Assembly (NCBI GenBank): GCA_020205615.1
Contig: CM035171.1
Span: forward strand, 12,366,625-12,430,624
DNA from: Panax quinquefolius
Lineage: Eukaryota; Streptophyta; Magnoliopsida; Apiales; Araliaceae
Reading direction: 5' to 3'
Length of the DNA: 64,000 bases
The notes below the pieces were generated by a model, which was not told the DNA's origin, did no database searches, and saw only the letters and a list, made by a program, of their open reading frames with translations. The position numbers and the translations under genes were made by a program. Positions 11,346 to 21,589 of this stretch are shown in pieces. Numbering within the stretch: the first letter of the stretch is position 1; every line of letters begins with the position of its first letter.

Positions 11346-11640
11346 ATTAGAGAGACAAAGAGAGTGTTGAGTTATTCCCTCCTATGTGGCTAGGTCCAAT
11401 TAGTAGCTCATATGGTCTATTGACCCGTATGATGATATAACATAAGTTTCAACAAAAACACAAGTAACAAGTAACAAAAAGGAAGAGAGAAAAGGAAAAA
11501 TTAATTCCCGCACGAAATAGTGCAGTATTTTTCAACTCAACAATCGGAAGGTCATTCGTGATCCGACTGGGCTGATTTTTATTGGGTGACGCCGTAACTT
11601 GTTGGTCTTCAATCTGAACGGTGAGATTGAGTATCAGAGT
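11346..11640. other. Spacer without recognised genes
   Basis: Low-complexity AT-rich DNA between the GMC pseudogene and the LTR-like sequence. Nothing that can be named is visible. Confidence 0.4.
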
Positions 11641-11940
11641 CTCCAAGCATCAGGTTTTTCTGTACATTGTTGATACATTTTTTGCGAGAGTTGGCATAGT
11701 GTATAAGTTTTCTCTTGTTATTCTTCTTGTTGAAGATGTATGCCAAGAATATATTATTCTTGATGGTTGTTGTTGGTTTATGCCTCTAGTTGTTGCTAGA
11801 GAGAACATTGTATTGCCCGTTATTATTAATAGTGAGAGATTTGATAGACTACGGACCCGTGGTTTTTACTCCTCACATCGAGGAGTTTTCCATGTAAAAA
11901 TTTGGTTGTGTTCTTGTGTGCTTGTTCTCAATTATTAACT
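11641..11940 (+). repeat. Probable degraded Ty1/copia LTR 3' portion
   Basis: A T-rich stretch ending in the motif series GACTACGGACCCGTGG, TTTTTACTCC, GAGTTTTCC and GTAAAAATTTGGTTGTG, which resembles the 3' part of many plant copia LTRs. No PBS, partner LTR or TSD is seen, so this is at best a solo or broken LTR. The open frame across it is a by-product of its composition. Confidence 0.35.
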
Positions 11941-12806
11941 GCTTGGATTTTTTTTATTATTGGATTTACACAAGAAGGGAGAATTATATTATTTGGTGAT
12001 GTTAGTGTTATTTGGTTTGTTTTTCTCCCAACAAAGAGATGTGGTTATGCAAGTAGTCATATTGAAATTCAAACGCCTAAAAGCTTTCACGGGCTTGATT
12101 TGAAATGCATACAATGTGGGTTAAATTAAACGCTTAAATATAAATTAATATCCTAAATTATAAGTCATATTTTACTTCAGTGCTCAACCTTTTTAATTTT
12201 ATCAATTAGATTATTAAACTATTAATTTTTTTCAATTTGGTTCAATTGGACCTGTCACGTTAGAAATTACTGACGTGACTATCTGAGTAGGCCATGGTTA
12301 AGCTGACGTGTAACTAAAAAAAGAGTTCAATTTTTGATAACACGATTATTATATATTAAAGAGTAAATTTGTCAAATCACTTTATATTAAACATTAAAAC
12401 TAAACAAAAACAACAAAAGACCAAAACGATCAGAATCCACCGGACAAAAATGTAAATAAACATAACTAAAATTAATAAAATCAAAACCCAACCGCCGACG
12501 ATGAACCACCAGACATGGATTCCAGCCACAATGCAAACCAAAGCTGACCTTGTCAACAACATGTTGTATTTTTTGTTAAATAATATATTACAAAGTTAAA
12601 TAAAAATAAATATATTAATGATATACCATTAAAAGAGTTTAATGTGTAAATTAAATGAGTTATAATATATATTAATTTATGGAGATTTGTAACTGCTATT
12701 ATATATTAATAGCATTATTGAGATATTAATATTATATTTACCGTTGCTACATATTATTGAGATATTACCGTTCCCATTTCATGTGGGATATTACCGTTAT
12801 CATATA
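11941..12806. other. Intergenic with an old dispersed-repeat patch
   Basis: The patch at 12175-12320 (TTAAACTATTAATTTTT, CTGTCACGTTAGAAATTAC, GCTGACGTG) has the look of a common old plant intergenic repeat. The motif GATATTACCGTT occurs twice at 12760-12800. No coding region is supported. Confidence 0.35.
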
Positions 12807-14866
12807 TCTATCTATACAAAATAGGACTGATTTTGAAAAATTTTAAGTTCCCGCTCAAGGCCTAATATTAGATCCGGACCGTTAAAACTTTAAGATAAAT
12901 CTAATCGTTCAAAACATTAAAACAAAACAGAGGTTAAGCTTTATTCACCATTCTTGCTCAAGCTTATACCTTCCTCATTCTCTCCACCTTATACCTCTCA
13001 CCCTAACCCACAACTCCTCCGCCATTACCACTTCTATTACCAAAATCTACAACTCCAATTTCAAGATCTCGATCGTCGACGGCTATCTCTCCCCCCAATT
13101 CCAAGTCCTCTCTGCTGATACGCCAACATTTGGTGATAGCGTGTCGCACTCAAAGAGACTCGGGTTTGGAACTCGATTGGGATTTCTAAGAAAGCCGCCA
13201 AGCCCTTGGTAATTTAAGCAGCCGTTTCATCTTCGTTGGTCCACGCAACTTTTGATTTGTTCCATTGTTTTGCATTCGTACGGTCTCGAGAAATCGAGGG
13301 TTTAGATTCGCTACAATCTGTTTGTGAAATTGTCATGAAAAAAAAGAGTAATTTTTTTAACCAAGGGTTGATCAAAGAACCCGTAGGGAAACCCATAAAT
13401 ACTATGTGCTCCCTTACTTTTGTTCTGAGTTTCCCCCTAAATTTATTGATTGTTTATTTTAGTCGTGATGACATGATACTGGAATTGTGATGAAGAACTT
13501 GGGGATATTATGTTATTTAATACTGTCAACAAAAGACAGTATTGATTCAAATGACATTTTAACTGCCATTTTGCTTTCAACATTAATTTGTTGATTAGAG
13601 TATTAGAGTATTGCTGTCGTTATACATACGTATCTATATATGTATATATATTTGTGTGTAATTAGCTTAATTATTGTTTCCATTACAAATCTGAATGCTT
13701 TTGATTGTGAACTTCAAAATAGTGATGGAGGTCATTGACTTTGAGCAAGATTGCCTTAAATAAACATGTCCTCATCTTGGGGGAGTATTGTTCTGCGAGC
13801 TCGGTTTCATTTAGTATATAAGCTCCTGTTCACAGAGAATGCATCTTTTAACGACTAATAATACATCTTTTTTTAAATGTTGGTGATTGTTTTTATATTG
13901 CTTTAGAGTTGCAAAGTTATTATTTGAAATTTGCGTCATTTTGTTTTGACTCTCTGTATCTGTCCTTAGCGTGTTTCACTATCCTAACTGTTCAAGTCCT
14001 TTTCCTATGCGGCCATCACTTGCAAACCCTCGACTCCATTGTTGGCTAGTATGAGAATAATTGATTGCGAAATAATTGTTAATCAATGTGTTCATTGCAC
14101 TACATAATTCCTCAAATTTAGATGACAAAAGAATTTGTAATTAATCAGATACTATCTTAGGGACTTAATAAAGGTATACGATTTTCATTCCTTTCGAGTA
14201 AAATACATGTTTGATCGGATGGGATAATAATCTTTGAGTTGTATGAAGTTAGAAAAATTATTAATTGTATTCATCAAGATTCTGAAAAAACTCATTACCA
14301 TTTAGTTTGTTTCCCAAAAAGAAAGAGTTGGCGATTATGCTTATGCTTGAGTATTCCAGTTCTTGAATGCTTGAGTTGACAATTTTATTTGGTTTTGTTT
14401 GGCAACAATATCTCGTGTCTTTGTTGTTCATAATATCGGATCTTATAACCATATGTTGTTCATAATATCGATGCTATAACCGCTTGATTTGGATGACAAA
14501 AACTTATGGACTCTTCAACTACTGCACCGTGATTTTGTGCTTGAACTTAGTACACCAATCCTCGCATGCCACAATCCTCAAACTTGCGAGGATTGGATGT
14601 ATATGAATATAAGCGTAAATTTTATGGAAGTTTTGTTTAGTCAAGTAAAATGTGCACTTTTAAATTAAGTGCACCATATGGATCCATATATTTTTTAAAT
14701 TAGCATTAAAATAATTTGTGGATGAACACTACATGAATATTACTGAGAATGTATATTCTTTTTCTCTATTAGTGGTCTTGATAGTTTAATATTTATCTTT
14801 GTTATGATGACTATTCTTCGAAATGTAATTTGTTGTTCGCATCGCTGTGCGAGGGGACCTTTCTCA
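12807..14866 (+). mobile_element. Candidate non-autonomous Helitron
   Basis: The 5' end is TCTATCTATAC preceded by A, followed by leader text typical of plant Helitrons (AAGTTCCCGCTCAAGG, then a CCGTTAAAA patch). The 3' side has a small hairpin with stem TCGCA/TGCGA (14837-14852) followed by GGGGACCTTTCTC, where a CTRR terminus would be expected; the actual bases read CTCA, so the end has drifted or the call is wrong. A pyrimidine-rich leader-like stretch lies at 12955-13110. No Rep or helicase motif is present. The 5' boundary coincides exactly with the end of a 32-bp sequence repeated at 16183-16214. Confidence 0.35.
14555..14596. repeat. Perfect 12-bp inverted repeat (hairpin)
   Basis: CCAATCCTCGCA at 14555-14566 and its exact complement TGCGAGGATTGG at 14585-14596, with an 18-nt loop. 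It is GC-rich against an AT-rich background, and lies within the Helitron candidate. Confidence 0.8.
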
Positions 14867-16182
14867 ATGTGAAAGTGAACAAATTAGCTTCCACAAAAAC
14901 ACAGACTCCCTTTACTCCTATTATACTCTCCCATTTTGTAAGCCAAAGACCATAGTGGGCCGGTCACGAGATAATCTTGGGAGGTTCTTCGTGGTGATCG
15001 TATTGAGAACTCCCCTTATGAGGTCAACTTATTTTTCTTAGATGATTTCATGATAATTTTGCTATTTACTTTGTTTGGATATGGAGTTTTCAATGCTTTT
15101 CTATTACAGGCTCAAAATGCGAGAACCACGGATGTGCAATATTTTGTGTCGTGTAACACTTAATGGAAAAACAAACCCGAGGAATTTAAGGAAAAGATTG
15201 AAGACGAAAATTAAGTGAACATGTGAGACTCCTTTTGGGAAATTCACTTGAATTTCTACACATTTTAGTCTCGCAAAGAGTCTCTTGATCTGCTAAGAGT
15301 CACTAGGTGCATGGTTCCATTAAATGCAAAGACACAACCGCATTACATTTATTATAGTGTTTATGTGAAATGGATGTTGCGCTTTTCCTATCAAGAAATA
15401 GTTTCATGTGGCAAAAAAAATATTTAGAATTTTAACTCTTTCAAATTTACACTAGATATCTTTTTTTCATGATACCTTTTTTGGCGGTTGGGTAATTATT
15501 TTTGAAGTTCTTATTTTATTTTATTTTTTTTAATCGTGCAAAGGAGCTCTAAATCAATTTTGGTCACATGAACCTTTTAAGCAAGTGGGTATCATTATGC
15601 TATTTCCTTACTACAATGCTTTTACATGTTAATGTATCGTAATGATTCAGTATTCAATGGACACATTTATATGATTGATTGTGTATAAATTAGTTTTACT
15701 AATTAATCCATATTCCATCTAAAAGTGCAAATTACATGAAGGGAATCAATAACATATAGGTGTGGAGGAGTGCTTTTTAATGTGCTTAAAGAAATTTTGA
15801 AGGTCATTGGCACTGGGATTGTTTCAAATTTAATAAATATAGTTAACTGGCTTAGGTCAATCTTATTGTTCAGTGAATGTAGATGTTGGCTTTAGTTGTT
15901 TTCTTAACAAATTTATTTTTGCTTGCCAGTCTCGATTTGTAAATAATGATCAGGTAGATACAATTTGTGGCAAAATTTTTGACTTCTTTACTTTTTGGGT
16001 GGGATGTCTATTTTGATTATAAATTTTCTTATTTACAACAAATAATTACGAAATTTTCTAATTTTTATCAAATATACTTTTTTCATATTGTCAACTCATA
16101 TTTTTTATTTAGATTATCTTTATGTATTAAATAATTACATTAAAGATTCGTGAGTACATGCATATACGGATTAACAATATAT
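14867..16182. other. Intergenic, nothing recognised
   Basis: AT-rich unique-looking sequence. Short open frames here have no recognisable domain or coding bias. Confidence 0.4.
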
Positions 16183-16205
16183 ATTTCATGTGGGATATTA
16201 CCGTT

Positions 16206-16207
<2 letters not shown>

Positions 16208-16259
<52 letters not shown>

Positions 16260-16311
16260 TTCTTGGAGCAGCAGAAAGTGTAAAAAAGAGAGAGACTAGA
16301 GCTCAGCTCAC

Positions 16312-16347
<36 letters not shown>

Positions 16348-16541
16348 GTTGGCTGCTAGAATGAGATGGAGAAGGAAGGCTCATAATATAGTATATATAT
16401 ATAATGTACTTGGAGTTAATATAGAATTGCTTTCATATTTTATATATATATATATATATATGTACTGTACTTGGTGCTAATATATATATAATTAATATTC
16501 TATTCTTCTTCATATATATAAAATATTTATATATATATATG
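16208..16541. repeat. Cluster of (TA)n microsatellites
   Basis: TA runs at about 16208-16256, 16317-16346, 16440-16461, 16479-16491 and 16528-16541, separated by 30-100 bp of unique sequence. The runs produce meaningless Tyr-Ile frames on both strands. Lengths in such runs are often unreliable in assemblies. Confidence 0.95.
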
Positions 16542-17958
16542 GTAATTTTTGAGTAAAGAAAAATTAGAAGTTGTTCATGGGTCATTCAATTATTTTAAGT
16601 GTTGGTTAGTTGGGTGAAGAAATGAATTGAATCCCTTGGAAAGTAGTATTTAAATCGGTGACCTTAGCGATCGAGAAAAGTTATAGAAGTAAAATTTTAT
16701 TTAGACGACAATCATGATCTTATTTCTCGCTCAAAATTATTCGCTCTAAATCAATAAGTTTATTTTTGTCCTTCTTTATTTTATATTTGAATCCTATATT
16801 TATTCGTATTTTTCCAACCCAACATAAATCTAATTTGAGTAGAAACAATAAGAACAAACAAGGATAAGCAATAAACAAACATGTAAAGAGGATGAACAGT
16901 GAGCAAATAAGGATCCCAAATCTGAACATGTAAAGGATAAACAATAAACAAATAAATAAACATAAATCCAGATCGAAAAAGCACACGGACCAACAACCAA
17001 TCCGCGAAAAACAGAGGACTGAAATTAATCCTTAAAGAGAACAACCCAGACCTGATCTATGAAAAAGTGATACAAAGTGGCCCGTGAAACCTTGTATTCT
17101 TACATTATATAATTGGAGATTCATAGTCGGAATGAATGGAGTGAGAGTAGAATGATTCATTTCATTCTAGTTGAAATGAATTATTCTATATGTTTTTTCT
17201 CTCCCAAGGAACCAAACACAATTTTTTTTTATTTCAATCACAACCAAATACGGTTGGGTTGGGTTGGGTTGGTGTGGTAGCTGCAGCATTCCTACACCAG
17301 ATGACGAATGGATACTGATTCAATCGAATTCGTTTGGCTCCATAATTGTTAATGTTATGTTTAGTTATTTATAGCAAGCCCATTTTAGGAGTTGTATTTT
17401 ATTGAATTTTTTTTTCTTTTTTTTTTGTATCTTTGTAAGATGTTGAGCTTTTTTTTCATAGGGTAACTAATCCGGTGTTGATACCATATAAACGATCGCC
17501 AATCAATAAAATACGATTAAAATAATGTTTCCAATACAAAAACAAAATTCATGGGATTTTAAAAAGTAAATTAAAATAGTATTTAATTACATATTTAAAA
17601 GTATTTTAGAAAAGATAAAAGACTAAACAAATTATTATTTTTCGGCTTATATCTGTTTGTTTTTGTTTTACTCATTAAAACTGGTATAATACTCTCTCTA
17701 ATATAAAACTAAACCTAAATTTTTATAATTATATTATTTAAAATTAAATAAATTTATACTAATTTTAAGTTTAGAAACAAACTAAATTGAATTCAAAAGA
17801 TTAAATGCATATTCTAGAGCAATAATTACGTTCCTTTTTTTACAGGCTTTCATTTGAGAATCTTACTCAAAAATAGTAAGAGAGTAACTGTAATGCATTG
17901 AGATAAACCATTTTGAATGTAAATTTACGACAAAAAAGTGTTTTTATAGAAAAATTAG
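16542..17958. other. Intergenic with old repeat scraps
   Basis: No gene is seen. A (GGTTG)n run at 17252-17272 and a neighbouring ACCAAACACA motif suggest remnants of a small hAT-like element. The rest is AT-rich. Confidence 0.35.
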
Positions 17959-18357
17959 CATGGGTTATGTTTGTTTGTAAGTATTATAATTCATGTGATT
18001 ATAATCTCAAGACTTTTAATCCTAATATTATAATTATAATCTCAAAACTATTAAGTCATTTTATAATCCCTAGACTATGTTTGTTTGTAAGGATTATAAT
18101 TCGGATATTATAATATATGGGATTATAATTATAATACAAAGAATATTAAGTCATTTTATAATCTCTAGACTAATAGTCTCAAGTCTAAATTTGAAAACAA
18201 ACAACACTTGAAATTAATAGTCATATTCCAAGTATAATTTTTGCAAACAAACACAGTCATAAACTAATAGTCCCAAGTCTAAATTTGAAAACAAACAAAA
18301 TATTTGAGATTAATTAATAGTCATATTCTAAGTATAATTCTTGCAAACACACATAGT
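17959..18357. mobile_element. hAT-like MITE cluster (tandem or nested copies)
   Basis: Repeated ends reading TATGTTTGTTTGTAAG on the left (17964 and 18077) and GCAAACAAACACAG or GCAAACACACATAG on the right (18243 and 18340). Internal motifs ATTATAATCTCAA, TTAAGTCATTTTATAATC and AGTCTAAATTTGAAAACAA occur twice. This fits one copy nested in or next to another of the same family as 34498-34692. No clean target duplication was resolved. Confidence 0.6.
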
Positions 18358-19373
18358 TATGGTGTTTGATTACATAATTTTAAAAATATGTATGAAAATA
18401 TTAATAACAAATTTAAGATAAGTGTGTGGTATGAGACATTATTTGTTTTTAAATAGTTTAAGAATAATTTTGTAGTTTGTGCTGTTATCAAAAGTGTCAA
18501 AGTCAAAATACAATTTTTTTTTGTTTTAATTAAAAGTATTTTTAAACTCATATGTTTGTTACTTAAACAAATAACAAATACTAATTACTTTTTATATTTA
18601 ATTTAAAATTATTCTTGTTTCACCAAAAAAAAATTCTTTAAAAGGGCACTAATCCTTTTATCATAGGAAGACCATGATCTCCATTCATTTATTGAACCAT
18701 GGGAATAACTATTTATCCCAACCAAAGGAAGTAGTAGTATTAAGTTTTTTTTTATTTTGAACATGACTTTTGATTTGGGATAATATTATAATACGGAAAT
18801 GATTAGTATGAAGTTTATTTTGAGGTAAGTTTCTACGATTAATCAATAATATCTTGTGCAGCATTTAAATTATATGCTAGTATCAAGATTCTATTGATCC
18901 ATTGATCAACTTATTAAAAAAAATAACTTAATGCTAATCGGATCCCTATAACACTTACAAGTATAATGGTCGGCCAAATGATTGCTACGGACACGAGTCT
19001 AATGAGAGAGAAACGCAACTTCCACGTGATGACCCTGCTGTGTTTTTACCTTTTTTCCAATTACTCATTAAGTGTGGTAACTTGGTCCAACAAATAGTAC
19101 AAAAGAAATTTAATGTTGAAGGTTTTAAATTTTGGCGTCGTATATTAAATATTTTAATAATAATTTATAACATAATTAATCCTATAAAATTTCTCAATTA
19201 CATATCATTTGAAACATTTTTTAAAAATAAAAATTTTGAGACTAAATAATATAATTATTCAATTTTCAATATTACCATTCCATGGTTCACCATTTATTAG
19301 ATCAAATCTTCAATATTACTTTTACTACCCTTTTTAATATTATCAATTTTCAATATTACCATACCACTACCAT
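18358..19373. other. Intergenic
   Basis: AT-rich and without recognisable genes. The phrase TTTTCAATATTACCAT occurs twice (19261 and 19348), just before the purine tract. Confidence 0.4.
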
Positions 19374-19680
19374 TGGAGGCTGGAGGGGAGGGAGGAGGAG
19401 GGAGGCTGGAGGTGGGGTGGAGGTGAGGGAGGCTGGGGAGGAGGAGGAGGAGGGAAGGGAGAGGAGGAGGAGGAGGAGGAGGATGGTTGGGTTGGGTTGG
19501 GTTGGGTGGGAGGAGGAGGAGGAGAGGAGGAGGGGAGGAGGAGGTTGGGGATTGGGGTGGGTGGGAGAGAGGAGAGGAGAGGAGGGGAGGGAGGGAGGGG
19601 GAGAGGAGGAGACATGTCTTGATGGAGAAGGAGAGTGAGAAGAAGAGAAGAAGTCGAGAAGGAGAAAGTTAAAGAGAATA
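19374..19680. repeat. Purine-only (GGA/GAG)n tract
   Basis: About 300 bp of almost pure G and A on the plus strand, built from GGA, GAG and GGGA units, interrupted by a GGTTGGGTTGGG run at about 19484-19511. The complementary strand is pure CT. Such tracts can form triplex or G-quadruplex structures. The Gly/Arg/Glu-rich and Pro/Ser-rich frames across it are composition artefacts. Confidence 0.95.
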
Positions 19681-20066
19681 TATGGTTAAAAATAAGAAAA
19701 TATTGTTATTCAGTTATTTTGAAAAAATAATTATTAAATAATATTTTTTTATTCAGATACAATTCTATTCAGATACTCTATATTATTCAAATGTCTAAAT
19801 TATTCATCTCTTAACAACTAATTTTATCAAACACAACCTTTATAACTTCACTAGCAGCAGGTGTCCCATGCATTTTTTGGAGTAATATGTTTAGTTTCAG
19901 TATTCTAATTAATTATGGATGAGATAGATAGATATTCATAAACTTGACTTCCTTTTAATCCACTTTTTCTTTAACTATATCTCATACTAATATTTATATT
20001 TAAGCATATATAATTGAAATTAACACATTATTATGTTTATAATATTGAATTGTACTAATACTTTAG
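19681..20066. other. Intergenic up to the gypsy LTR
   Basis: AT-rich. The phrase TTTTATCAAACACAACC near 19823 resembles the end of a hAT-like MITE. No gene is seen. Confidence 0.35.
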
Positions 20067-21457
20067 TGTAAGACCCTCAACTTATTATTAATGAAATTTA
20101 ATTTTCTCTATTTATTATTTTGAAATAAGAAGGGTTGATTTGATTAATGTGGATAATAGGAGTAAAGATACGCAAATATTTCAAAATAAGCAAGTGGTTA
20201 TAAAATATTCATCATTGCATTTGGGAATATTCGTTTGGTCGTGGAATATTCAGATACGCGTTGGGAATATTCAGACGAAGACGCGAAATGTGAAAATTCC
20301 ATAACTGAAAGTTTATTTGATGAAGAAACGCATAAATATAAGTTGTTTAAAATAACGCGTTATATTTGATTACCAAGTAATTGTTAAAATACCCTTTATG
20401 GTTAAAAACATGGCAAGAAGTATTACCTGATCGCACCAATTATTGATTCTTACGTATAAGAAGCATACTTCAATAATGGTTACAAATAATTATTGCTCAA
20501 TATTTTATCGAGTTAATAATTCATTGCACCGATATTTTATATTGGGGTTGTTTCAATAATTGTTATTACACAAGATTTTTCATTATCGAAGCAATAATTC
20601 ATATATCTCAATAATATTATTAGATAACATTATTGGCAATGTCTAGAAAGTTCTGGCATCTAGGGAGAGGTTTGGTCACCTAATTACAAGGCCACGCAGA
20701 GGAAATTCTTATCGAAAAGCCCCTCTTTCCGGAACCGTCCATTGGTCAATATCAGGATTCTGTAATATTATTTGTGAATAATTAATTATCGATTCATATG
20801 ATGAGAAAAATATTGATTTTATGTGGATATAGATGGAGAAAATTTTATCGTGACAATTGTTGAAAATTGAAATTTTATCTTTTCTCGATAAAATAATTCA
20901 TTTAAATATATTATTATATTTTAATAATATAATAAATGGTGATATTTTACAATGAATGAATGGGATGATGTATGATACGAGAGAGAAGAGTATTTTTTTC
21001 GTTGCAATAAATGTTTAAAAGTGTTAAACATGCCCATGACCCCATTTATCAATCGAAATTTGATTATAACCTCGAAATCGCCTGTCAGAGATTTCAGGGC
21101 GCATTTCTATTGGAATTTGGAAAAAGCTTCCTCGCAGTTGTAGAGAATTGAATTTCCTATAAAAACACGCGAGACCAGATTTTCAAAGAAGAAAGGGTTA
21201 TTATGAATTATCAAAATTCAAGTCTGAAATAATTGATTTTTGGAAGTTTAAAATATTTAAATTAGAAAAACATTTTTTATTACTATTTCTAGAATGTAAT
21301 TGTTTGACTGATTAAATATTCTAGGTATGTGTAGGAAATTTATATAATTATATTATTAATTTATTAAATTTTACTTCGCTTGGTGTTCTAATTAATTTCT
21401 ATAAATAAAAGGAATGCTTTCATTTAAAAATCATCACCTCACTAAATCAATGTTTTC
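20067..21457 (+). repeat. E1 5' LTR, part a
   Basis: Starts TGTAAGACCC. Aligns with the first ~1390 bp of the 3' LTR at 31832 onward, including TATAAATA (21400-21407 here, 33166-33173 there), and ends in GTTTTC at the insertion point. Confidence 0.88.
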
Positions 21458-21589
21458 ATGGATTGAAAAATATAAATATTTGAAATTAAAAACATTTTGT
21501 TAATTTCTAGAATGTGTACGCATTTTCCCAAATCGTTCTAGGTACGGTAAAATCGAAACTATTCATTTATTAAATCTTTCGCTCAAATA

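Noticed and set aside
13214..13490. Possible gene at the overlapping open frames
   Set aside because: Short, without recognisable domain or splice structure, and inside the Helitron candidate.
16127..16480. Open frames on both strands with Tyr-Ile repeats
   Set aside because: They are translations of (TA)n microsatellites, with no coding signal.
17252..17272. Telomere-like repeat
   Set aside because: The unit is GGTTG or GGGTT in a run of about four, not the plant telomere heptamer TTTAGGG.
19282..19672. Gly/Arg/Glu-rich and Pro/Ser-rich open frames
   Set aside because: They arise from the purine tract read in different frames; no start context, conservation or domain.
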